From assembly GCF_004210375.1 (NCBI RefSeq), contig NC_134834.1, positions 146,601,009 to 146,665,008 on the forward strand: a DNA stretch of 64,000 nt, in the 5' to 3' direction. The notes below the pieces were generated by a model that saw nothing but the letters and a program-made list of their open reading frames with translations, was not told the DNA's origin and made no database searches. The translations under genes and the position numbers were made by a program. Below, piece by piece: positions 21,400 to 30,720 of the stretch. The DNA is from Tachypleus tridentatus (lineage: Eukaryota > Arthropoda > Merostomata > Xiphosura > Limulidae). Numbering within the stretch: the stretch's first letter is position 1; each line of letters opens with the position of its first letter.

Positions 21400-22130
21400 A
21401 ATATTCTTGGCAAAGTCAGTTATATCATCTCCATAGGCTTCCCTATACTATTCTGCCAACTTGATTATTTTGTTTATGTCTTTTGGTGTTCTCTCCTTTA
21501 AGAATAGTGACATATCGGTTGCACACCTGATCATTTACTGTTCTCGCACTAATAGGTATACCAGTGTCTCAAAACTATTTTCACACTTGGCCATGGCAGT
21601 CCATCTGGTGAAATATTGACGCAAACGTGTCACAAGCCAAAATACAGTTTTTCTAGTTTCGGGTTTGGCTTTTCTGAATTTCCGACGAAAGCCTTCTTCT
21701 GTAAGGTCATATCGTTTCAGAAAAATAATTTTTAACTTGTCATAATCCACGGCATTTTCCAACTTCATGCCTGTATATACTTGTAGGCCTTTTCCTGTGA
21801 GAAGTGAGCTGAGACGGATTACCCAGTCTTGTCTCAGTTTTGACTTTGAGCGAATCTTTCATATCTCTCCAGAAGAGCATCCATGTTATCTTTATGTTCA
21901 TCAAATCTGGGCAGGTGGGTCGGCTGGTCCTGACTTCTTTGTCATTTTCAGGTCCTTCTTTCTTTGTTTGGGTAAGTTTTGCTGTCTCAGTCTGTACTCT
22001 TGTTCTCTTTATTTCCAGTCTTCCTTCTTTCTCTTTTTCTTTTCTCTCAATTTGTGCTATTCTTTCTCTTGTTTTCTTCCTTCAGCCTTTGTCTACGCTT
22101 GTCTCTTGTTGTTTTTATTTTTGTTTAAAA
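21400..22130 (-). pseudogene. Gypsy gag, broken
   Basis: The N-terminal part (about 22,130-21,960) is a run of Glu/Arg/Lys codons typical of a coiled coil. Next comes DEHKDNMDALLERYERF, then a frame change. After it the core region contains WVIRLSSLLTGKGLQVYTG and, in the 21,535-21,768 frame, LKIIFLKRYDLTEEGFRRKF and VYLLVREQ. That K-RY-L-T-E-E-G-F-R block belongs to the SCAN-like gag core common in animal gypsy elements. The zinc-knuckle region cannot be recognised. Confidence 0.8.
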
Positions 22131-22490
22131 AATTCTAGTTATTTATTGTCTTTTAACCCAAAATTAGATCCTCTTTCTACCCTTTTATTACAATCACCTG
22201 ACATAGTTGTATAACGTAATTGTAATGTCTACAATATTTTACTTACTACTATAATTGTGCATATATAGGTCTACTTATATCCACTGTTGTTCACGTTTTT
22301 TCTATCGCCACTTACCACTGTATAACGCTGGCTGTGGCTCGTCAATTGTTAGAAAAACAAGTGTTATTCTTCTTAACATTGTATATAGTAGTGGTATTTT
22401 GTGAGTAGGTTGATAATATAATTGTTGCTAGGCTTAAGATTCTTCTACAGTAGGTGTCTCTGACTTGTTGGCGGTCAATTCGAAAAAAAA

Positions 22491-23004
22491 TAAACGAACA
22501 GCACTCACTTTACTTGTTTTTAAAATAATATATATATATATATATTAGGAACAAGTTAAACGTATTTAAAACAAATTTATATCATATCATAGGCATATCA
22601 TGAACCACCGTATAGTTCTCGTCTTGTCAAAAGTCCATTTAGAACTATTCAACTACTTCAGAATTTCAGTTGATATGCTGTACTATTTTTCTCTATTACT
22701 ATCGCCAAACTATCCAAGCACAGATCACTTACGTTTCGTCTAGATACCACGATTGTATCCTATACTTCAAAACATCGTCTGCTTAGTGTGTGTTTTTTTT
22801 TTTCATATTTAGGCCTAGTTCCAATAAACACGTATTTTTTTTCAAAGTTTACACAGGCAGGCTCAATTACTTTAGAACTCTCTTTGACAAAATAAACTAT
22901 TCTTCTTATCTATTTCAATACCGTCAGTCTCACTATAGCATATACCAATCATTAGGCCTTCCTTCTCTGTCCGAAAGTCTCTTTCACTTGACTTTATTGT
23001 CAAC
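22491..23004. other. No gene recognised
   Basis: This may include the lost 5' LTR of the gypsy element, but no paired LTR exists to prove it. A TA microsatellite lies at about 22,527-22,546. Confidence 0.4.
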
Positions 23005-23096
23005 AGATTTACAACGCTAGAAACCGGGTTTCGACACTTGTGGTAGGCACAGCACAGATATCCTATTATGTAGGTTTGTGCTTAATTACAAACAAA
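23005..23096 (+). mobile_element. SINE-C, 5'-truncated
   Basis: It begins near the B box (GGGTTTCGACAC) with GTGGTAGGCACA. The tail stem is GCACA at about 23,051 paired with TGTGC, followed by TTAATTACAAACAAACAA. The stem is the A/T-shifted but still paired form of the SINE-A stem. Confidence 0.75.
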
Positions 23097-24099
23097 CAAT
23101 CTTTAGAAGCGATATATATTTTATAATAAACGTCGTATTTCAGTTTTAAATTATGGTAATAAATAAACACAATTAGATACTTTACAGTTAATTTTCCACA
23201 AAAATATGCAGTTTTTGCGTATCCCCCCCCTAAATAAACAACTTAAAAATTGCAAACACTATAGCTTTAGTGTTTTTTCGAAGACATGTAAAAATTTATT
23301 TTTGGTATTATTCTACCGGAAAGATGCAGTTGGCGTGCGTTTTGTTTTTTAACAGAACTTGTTATATAAAAACTTCCAAGATTTGAGCCTGATCTGTGAT
23401 GAACATTCTGGCTATATTCGATATCATTTGACACTTGAAAAAGGTACAAATTACAGTTACGGTTTCTTCTTTTAATGGATTGTCCTTAAAGAAGATTTAA
23501 ACCGATATAATAAGAAAAACAACAGAATGGCTTCCAAAATAGGAATATACAATTACAATTCTTACATGTACAATGTTATTACTATTTCTTTATAAATTTA
23601 GTCAGCCTTTAAGTTTGCTTTCCTTCCAGATAAAATAACTTTGTTTCAGCTTTAGAAACAATACAAAGTTTGAGTCTTGAGTTTTTTTTCTCCATAAAAT
23701 AAGCATCATAAGATGTTTTATAACTAATTTTCCAACAAAATATTCATTTCTTTTCCTACTTTATACTATCTTTTCATGAAAATTAAAAGATAGTCTTGAT
23801 GATTTAATTTTCATGAAAATTACAAAGACTAAATCTTTGGTGTTTAAAATAAATTGTTTTTCATGTTACTCCATTAGAGAGAAACACTTAATACCCACTT
23901 TTCAAAGTGGCGCAATTTCCATCAAAATTCCCAAGATTTAAGCTATGAATATTCCAGTTATCTTCTATTTTGTTTTACTTTTTAAGAAGATGCAAATAAT
24001 AGAATGACCGTAAAAAAGGAATTTTGAATTAAAACAGAACTTAATACATTAGAGAATAGATGTTATATTTCTCTAATGGTAACCTTACATTTTCAGTAT
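23097..24099. other. No gene recognised
   Basis: AT-rich spacer with a C run near 23,223. Short phrases recur: TTTTCCAACAAAATATTCA and CTTCCAAGATTTGAGC-like phrases appear near 23,370, 23,930 and 24,690. This hints at a very old dispersed repeat. Confidence 0.35.
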
Positions 24100-24366
24100 T
24101 TGCCTTGCAGGTGGTTAGGACGCTTGACTTTCAACTTGAGTGTAATGGCTTCTAATCTCCATTCCACACAACACGGTCGTTCTTTCAGCCATGGTGGCGT
24201 TATAATTTATGGTCAATTCCATTATTCGTTGGTAAAAGAGTATCCCAAAATTTAGCAATAGGTGGTGATGACTAGCTGCCTTCCCTATAGATTTACACTG
24301 CAAAATTATAAAGGGGTAATGCGATTAGACCTGATGTAGTTTTGCTCGAAATTCAAAACAAACAAC
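24100..24366 (+). mobile_element. SINE-A, strongly diverged
   Basis: The head is poorly preserved (GCAGGTGGTTAGGACGC; B box reads TTCTAATCTCC). The body retains GGTGGTGATGACTAGCTGCC, and the tail is diverged but ends CGAAATTCAAAACAAACAAC. Confidence 0.8.
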
Positions 24367-24825
24367 TAATACCAGAAGATCACTTCGGTTACTTCAGTTC
24401 ACTTTTAAGTTTGTTTTTTTTTTCCTTGGTAAAAACTTTAGTTTTGGAAGTGATACAATTTTTCATTAAAATCCTATTGTTTCACCCTTGAACATATCTT
24501 ACAGATAAACACAATTGTACCTTTGTTACCTTATTTTTTTATTACGATAATAATTTTTTGCATGACAAATACAAACGCCTTGCTATTTTTAAATACACCG
24601 TGAACATTTCTTCCATGTTATTATACTAGAAAGATGTAGTTGATGTACGTTTTGGAAATGGAACTCTTTATATAAAAACTCACAATATTTAAATATTGAT
24701 TTGCCATGAAATGTCATCAAGGAGTCCATCTTTAAGTTTTTTTTTTCTAGATAAAATATTTTTTTTAGCTATGAAAGAGACATGATGTTTCAATCATGAA
24801 CTTTTGACAAATAAACACAATTAAT
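24367..24825. other. No gene recognised
   Basis: AT-rich spacer. Confidence 0.4.
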
Positions 24826-25074
24826 TTGTTTTTTGTTAATTTCGCACAAAGCTACACAAGGGCTATCTGCTCTACTCGTCCCTAATTTAGCAGTGTAAGA
24901 CTAGAGGGAAGGCAGCCAGTCATCACCACCCACCGCCAACGAATAGTGAGATTGGCTGTACCATTATATCGCCCCCATGGTTGAAAGGGCGAGCATGTTT
25001 GGTGCGACGAGGATTCGAACCCGCGACACTCAGATTACGAGTCGAATGCCTTAACCCACCTGGACATGCTGGGT
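24826..25074 (-). mobile_element. SINE-A with 22-bp internal deletion
   Basis: The copy is complete except that about 22 bases between CCGCCAAC and GAATAGTG are missing. The deletion lies between two CCAAC words present in the consensus, as expected for slippage between short direct repeats. Confidence 0.88.
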
Positions 25075-25136
25075 CCAACACAAATAAGATGTTTTACTCA
25101 TAATTTACCGCCAACATACTCATTCTATGTACGTAT

Positions 25137-25350
25137 ATTTTTTCTACCAATAACAAGTAAAACATTACTTTACAGAGATTTCTTTCACTTGTTATTGGTA
25201 GAGCAAAACTGCATTATAAGGACTTGTTTTACTTGTTATTCGTAGAGAAACATTACTCTATAGGGATTTCTTTTACTTGTTATTGGTAGAGGAACATTAC
25301 ATTATAGGAACTTGTTTCACTTGTTATTGGTAAAGAAACATTGCCATCAT
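25137..25350. repeat. Tandem repeat, about 50-bp unit, degenerate
   Basis: Four units contain variants of ACTTGTTATTGGTAGAG followed by AACATTAC and ATAGGGA. The first copy of the CTACCAATAACAAGT word is inverted, making a short hairpin with the next unit. Confidence 0.75.
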
Positions 25351-25490
25351 AGATACTTACTTGACTAGTTCTTGGTTCAGAAATGCAAGCATTATGAGGA
25401 CACATGTTCATTGATCTTGTTCTCCTTACAGAAATATTACTCCCTTTCATCGTCTTTCATATTCATACAGACATATGATCATTATGTAGA

Positions 25491-26190
25491 CTTGTTACCA
25501 ATATAGGGACTAGTTTTACTCGTTGTTCATACAGCACTGTGACCAACATATGAACTAGTTTTACTCGTTGTTCATACAGCACTGTGACCAACATATGAAC
25601 TAGTTTTACTTGTTGTTCATATAGCACTGTGACCAGTACAGGAACTAGTTTTACTTGTTGTTCATACAGCACTGTGACCAGTACAGGAACTAGTTTTACT
25701 TGTTGTTCATACAGCACTGTGACCAATATATGAACTAGTTTTACTTGTTGTTCATACAGCACTGTGACCAGTACAGAAAATAGTTTTACATGTTGTTCAT
25801 ACAGCACTGTGACCAATATATGACTAGTTATACTTGCTGTTCATACAGAACTGTGACCAATATAAGAACTAGTTTTACTTTTTGTTCATACAACAGTGTG
25901 ACCAGCGTAGGAAGTAATTTTACTTGTTGTTCATACAGCACTGTGACCAATATAAGAACTAGTTTTACTTGCTGTTCATACAGCACTGTGACCAGTACAG
26001 GAACTAGTTTTACTTGTTGTTCATACAGCACTGTGACCAGTACAGGAACTAGTTTTACTCGTTGTTCATACAGCACTGTGACCAGTACAGGAACTAGTTT
26101 TACTTGCTGTTCATACAGCACTGTGACCAGTACAGGAACTAGTTTTACTTGTTGTTCATACAGCACTGTGACCTGTACAGGAACTAGTTT
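25491..26190. repeat. 45-bp minisatellite, about 15 units
   Basis: Units contain AACTAGTTTTACTTGTTGTT followed by CATACAGCACTGTGACCA and a variable AGTACAGG or ATATATG end. The 45-bp unit equals 15 codons and has no stop in one frame on each strand, so 117 to 138-codon open frames appear on both strands. Units near 25,810-25,925 are the most diverged and break the register. I regard the frames as by-products of the array. Confidence 0.95.
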
Positions 26191-26269
26191 TGGACATGGT
26201 GCATAGAGATGGAGAGATCTGTGCAAGGCCATAGTCACAAAACGTTATGTTTAAATATCGTACATAAAG

Positions 26270-26394
26270 TGTGTGTCTGTCTGATTTTAATATAGCAAAG
26301 CCACATCAGGCTATCTGCTGTGTCCACCGAGGGGAATCGAACCCTTGATTTTAGTGTTGCAAATCCGAAGACTTATCGCTGTCCTAGTGGGGAC
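26270..26394 (-). mobile_element. SINE-B with intact target-site duplication
   Basis: CGTACATAAAG flanks the element at 26,259-26,269 and 26,395-26,405. On the minus strand the order is a tRNA-like head, a GGGTTCGATTCC B box, CTCGGTGGACAC, CAGATAGCCTGATGTGGC, then TTTGCTATATT and a TG/CA-rich end. The 11-bp duplication defines the full element as about 125 bp, which makes this the best reference copy for family B. Confidence 0.92.
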
Positions 26395-26405
26395 CGTACA
26401 TAAAG

Positions 26406-27251
26406 ATATATATATATAATATGTATTTTTGAGTCATTTCACTTTTTTCACAGTTTATTTCAAAAGTGTGTTGTGCACTCTGTAATATTTCATCATATTC
26501 ATCTTTAGTTACGTCCATGACGCCCCTACTCAAAAATCTAAAATTAATTAATAATAGCTGTATATCAGTATTTTAAGTGTAGGTTTCATTTCATTCCTTT
26601 AAGTTACACACTAGTTTTCTTCATACCTACGATATCTTTGATTAGATATTATGACGTTTTGTTAATAAATACTAACAAACCACAGCAAGTAAGAAAAAGT
26701 GACACTTGATAGTAACCCACATTAACTTTAGGATCATAACCCTATTATTCTGAACACTTACTTTACAGAACCAACCACATTCTTTAAAATATATGGCGGT
26801 GGTTTTTCCTTTCTAAAACAGTGTTAGTAGCTTCCTTTATAGTAACTCCATGGAATTTAGATTAACAGTTTTTTGTCATCATCAGTATGCAGTCACGTTT
26901 TTTTTTGTTGTTGTTGTTCAGCTGAGGACATGGTGGTGGGTGAAACAATGAACTAATAAATGAATATGTGCTGTAAATTTCTTATCAATATCATAAGTGT
27001 AGCCACCAGTTTGGTCTCCAATTTTAGTCGCACACTCAACCCTTTTTTGGCCGCATATTTTTCACGCATAAAGTGTTTTTTTCATTAGATTTTACTTTAA
27101 GAAAAAAAGAATAGTACATTTGGTGTTATAAAGTTGTTTATTACTGGTATTGGAAACTATCATATAGAAAGCGGCCATCCGTAAAAGTGTTTTAGCACTC
27201 TTGCTTCTACTATGTCTCTGCAAATACAGGTAATGTTATTATGTAGACGAT
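26406..27251. other. No gene recognised
   Basis: AT-rich spacer with a (TGT)n-like run near 26,905. No coding or repeat family is seen. Confidence 0.4.
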
Positions 27252-27517
27252 TGTTTGTTTCTGAATTTCGCGCAAAGCTACACGAGGGCCATTTGCACTA
27301 ACCGTCCATAATTTATCAGTGTAAGAGTAGAGGGAAGGCAACTAATCATCACCACCCAATACCAACTCTTGGGATACTCTTTTACCAACGAATAGTGTGA
27401 TTGACCATTATATTATAATGCTCTCACGGCTGAAATGACGAGCATGTATGGTGTGACGGGGATTCGAACCCACGGCTCTGAGATTACGAGTCGAGCACCT
27501 AAACCACTTGGACATCC
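27252..27517 (-). mobile_element. SINE-A
   Basis: Complete on the minus strand, with moderate divergence. The body reads CATTATATTATAATGCTCTC where the consensus has CACATTATAACGCCCCC. Confidence 0.88.
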
Positions 27518-28161
27518 TTACGTAAACAACTTTTCGAAACCAGCAAAACATGATTATAATTCATTATATTTGTCATAAAACATTGGTTATTGGCCAATTG
27601 TATTTTCAACATCATTAATTTTTGAAAATCCCTAAAGGACTAGATCGAGAATATAGTGCTAAAAATATATCAGTCTAATATATATGTTTTCTAACAAATA
27701 TAATTAAACAAGTATAGACATTACTTTACGTCTAATGAAGGGATTTGAATATAATGATGTAAGCAAGCCACCGAGGAACATTAAGTCATTGTTAGAGAAA
27801 AGTTGAAACAATTGCTTGAATAGACTTCACATGCGATACAAATGCAAATATAAATGCGTTTTCATCAAACTTGCATTTCTTTAGCCCTAGTAATGAAACC
27901 ATGCTTTTCAACCATCTTTTGTTAAATGAAATAAAACCCTTCAAAGAAAATATAATTATTTATCAATTATGTAAAGATCCCTTTCATCCAGTGTTTGACC
28001 GTTCAAATTATCGCAACTCTGTTCACGAGCACCGATGCTTTTATTTATTTACTTAAAAGCACCGGTTTAAAAGTACTACAAGAAAAGCTATAATTACACT
28101 ACAGTATTGCTTAGGCTATTTATTTATCTGTTAAATCGCAGTTTATCATTGTTTAATTGCA
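27518..28161. other. No gene recognised
   Basis: AT-rich spacer. A 61-codon frame at 27,871 has no signature. Confidence 0.4.
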
Positions 28162-28325
28162 GCCTGGCATGGCCAGGTGGTTAGGGTCCTCGATTCATAA
28201 TCAAAAGGTGGCGGATTCGAATTCCAGTCGCATCAAACACTCACCAACTATTGAGAGTACTATAACCAAATACTAGGAAGTGATTGTATTATAACGCATC
28301 CACGGCCCTAAAATGCAGAGTGAGA
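28162..28325 (+). mobile_element. Rearranged SINE-A
   Basis: A plus-strand head (28,162-28,240, with TGGCCAGGTGGTTAGGGTCC) is followed by about 45 unrelated bases. Then comes a minus-strand body fragment with TATTATAACGCATCCACGGC at about 28,286. The 3' half is missing. Confidence 0.65.
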
Positions 28326-28866
28326 ATTCATTCGTTAGTTCTTATCATTGTTTAATAAATATTCACAAACGTTGTCATTATTAAGATCTTTTAACATAGA
28401 TTTTTTTATGTAGCTTTTCAATAACATCGCGTTCATTTAGTTTGAAAACTCGGTTTTAGACTCCCAACAGTATTGCTTCTAGTGGAAGTGCGTTTAAAAC
28501 CACGACTCATGGGAGGTTGTTCGTATCTTTAGATACACTTCTGTTGAACTGAATGAAGTCTATGTTATTAGAAGAGAATATATCTTTTTTATGTCTAATA
28601 ATTATATCTTACCTTCATATTTTCAACTTGTACATGATATTTTAGTACACGTTCAGACTAAACAAATTTATGATATTCTAGTTTTCTCCAAGACTTCTTT
28701 TACAACTTGCTTTATAAGGCATTCTACAGGTATAATTTACTCTCAGGAAGTTCAAATCAATGCATTCACCGAAACAATTATAAAGCTTACCTCTCACACA
28801 CAGACTCGAACCTAAGTCATACGTACTGGAATAACAATGCTGGCAGAGAGTTAATATTATAGTTTG
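28326..28866. other. No gene recognised
   Basis: AT-rich spacer. The frame at 28,591-28,815 (74 codons) has no family signature. Confidence 0.35.
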
Positions 28867-29101
28867 TAGCCCGGCATGGCTAGGTGGTTAAGGCAGTGTA
28901 AGACTAGAGGGAAGGCAGCTAGTCATCACCACCCACCGCCAACTCGTGGGCTACTCTTTTACCAACGAATAGTGGGATTGAGTGTACCATTATATCGCCC
29001 CCATGGCTGAAAGCGCGAGCATGTTTGGTGCGACGGGGATTCGAACCCGCGACCCTCAAATTATGAGTCGAGTTCCTTAACCACCTGTCTATGCCGGGAT
29101 A
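28867..29101 (-). mobile_element. SINE-A with inverted head duplication
   Basis: A plus-strand head of about 27 bases (GCCCGGCATGGCTAGGTGG, then TTAAGGC) joins directly to a minus-strand copy that starts at AGTGTAAGACTAGAGGG and ends with the complementary head. The element therefore starts and ends with inverted copies of its own head and could fold back. The normal 3' tail is absent. Confidence 0.85.
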
Positions 29102-29229
29102 TTTTGTAGCAAATGAGAATTGTAATTCGGCATTTCCCAGATCAAAACAAAACTTTACTAAAGCATATATCAAGACAGAATATAGTATCAAGTGTCTATA
29201 ACCTTATATCAGTTCATATTAAACAATTA

Positions 29230-30213
29230 TTACTTGGTTGGTCCTCCTCGTATTCTAATAACCTTCGAAAGGCGATGTGGCATGCTGCCGATGAGGTTAT
29301 GGACATAATTCACCGTTATTTCATCCCATCTTGTCATTAGAAGGCGCTGCAACCAGCTACAGTAGCTGATTTAGGTCTAGTCATATCCATCAGTAATCTT
29401 GTAACGTTCTCCTGGTTGAGATAATCCTACATAATACGAGTACTGTGGACGAGCATTGTCGTCCTGAAATACAAAATATCATCAAATCCTGCCCTAGCAT
29501 ATGGCAGAAATATCGTCTCCTTGTATTGCCTGTAGGAGGCGCCATTGATGTTCCCCTGTAAGATATCAAGAGCAGTTTTTCACCATGATGGATAACTGCT
29601 CAAACATGTACTGCACCACCTCCCATGTGTTCCCTGTGGGAAAGAGAGTCACCTCTCATTTGTTCTCCAGGCAAACGACGAACACAAATCCTTCCATCAG
29701 CTTCAGCAGATTGGAAACAGGTGACTCACCTACAACTATGACATGTAGCCAATTCTCTAACTATAAACTGGCATGCTGTTTTTCACAAGTAACACAGCAA
29801 TGGAGGTGAATTCTGGTTAATATCGGTTTTCTTCTAGACTTTCTTGGAAAATAGCCTTATTTGGCCAATTTCCTACTTACTGTTCTTCTGAATACCTTGA
29901 AATGAACGTGTTGATGTCTTTCCTGTTGTAAAATGTTGCAAAACTTCTTTCTGTTCCAACAATTTAACCAAATCAAAACATGATCTTTTCCAGCAGTAGT
30001 TTTCGGCACCTACCGCTAGACTTTCCTAGAACGTTTTCTGTAGTTTGATGAATTTTCACAATTCTGGTAAAGTACACCAGGATACAATACTATTCTGCCA
30101 ATATCAGTTTGTTTCATGTCTTTTCTGAACAGCTGAACAATTTGACGACTTATAACTTCTGGCACATGACATGGCTTAACTCTACACCAAGCACAGTCAA
30201 GCTGTCTACACAA
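29230..30213 (-). pseudogene. Tc1/mariner transposase, broken
   Basis: The N-terminal frame (30,016-30,213) contains ISRQIVQLFRKDMKQTDIGR, a helix-turn-helix of the Tc1 paired-like DNA-binding domain. Downstream pieces include HFKVFRRTVSRKLAK and ENWLHVIVVGESPVSNL, where the usual first catalytic Asp (TDES-like) is Gly. The second catalytic Asp survives in FQDDNARPQ at about 29,470. The C-terminus contains LIGSMPHRLSKVIRIRGGPT and a stop at 29,230-29,232, the normal Tc1 ending. Many stops and frameshifts are present. I could not find terminal inverted repeats. Confidence 0.85.
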
Positions 30214-30404
30214 AGCGTTGATATATTTCGGAAAATATTATATCAAAAGCACACTTTTTGTACAAAACATGTGTGTATGTGTGTTTTGATAAACAAATAC
30301 TCAAAACATCTTGTACAGATCAGGATAAGAATTAATACATGTTTGTCCATTCATATTCAACATTATCTATTACTAAGTAGAGAACAAACATAAACAAACG
30401 CAAA

Positions 30405-30482
30405 ATCAAAGAAGCCATACTTATACAGCAACTAAAACCAAAATTAAACCAATATAAAGGAACACTTTTATACCTATACTAA
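30405..30482 (+). pseudogene. Penelope-like element, C-terminal endonuclease fragment
   Basis: The frame from 30,405 to a TAA at 30,480-30,482 reads IKEAILIQQLKPKLNQ and ends LLYLY. The KEALxIxxxxPxLN pattern closes the GIY-YIG endonuclease of Penelope-like elements. The rest of the polyprotein is not recognisable upstream, where the Tc1 relic lies. Confidence 0.65.
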
Positions 30483-30720
30483 TTAATAACCTAACATCAA
30501 ACTGCAACGCCACCTTCAATCCCGTACACGTTTATACTCTCGTCCCTGAAACATGGGTCCGGCAAAGGTCAGTTGTAAACTTTCTCTTTGTCAACTTGAA
30601 GAAGGTCAAATCGTTTTTCTCTAGTTTATTTTAATAAAAGTTTTAATACTCGTACCAGCCTTCGTGAGATACATTTTTACTTCAAGTGGGTTTATGATAT
30701 ATGTAACATTTCTAGACGTA
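30483..30720 (+). repeat. Penelope-like 3' untranslated region
   Basis: It follows the endonuclease stop and contains AACTTGAAGAAGGTCAAATC, a degenerate form of the GAAGAAGGTCGAAACG word found at the ends of these elements. A TTTATTTTAATAAAAGTTTT stretch and ACTTCAAGTGGGTTT follow. No hammerhead core (CTGANGA plus GAAA with stem II) is preserved. Confidence 0.5.

Larger units (their letters stand above)
19546..22490 (-). mobile_element. Ty3/gypsy retrotransposon remnant, Gmr1-like gene order
   Basis: Reading on the minus strand from 22.1 kb down: gag, a retropepsin relic, an integrase core with GPY/F-like module, then the acidic linker that precedes reverse transcriptase. The element stops at 19,546, where LINE copy B begins, so RT and RNase H are absent. 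Integrase upstream of RT is the order described for Gmr1-like gypsy elements, while most gypsy elements have it downstream. I cannot identify LTRs or a primer-binding site, so the 5' end near 22,490 is approximate. Confidence 0.8.

Noticed and set aside
21767..22214. Plus-strand 123 and 124-codon frames rich in Phe, Ser and Leu, resembling membrane proteins
   Set aside because: They are the antisense of the Glu/Arg/Lys-rich gag coiled coil of the gypsy element.
25790..26238. Repetitive 138 and 136-codon proteins
   Set aside because: They exist only because the 45-bp unit is a multiple of three. Both strands are open equally.
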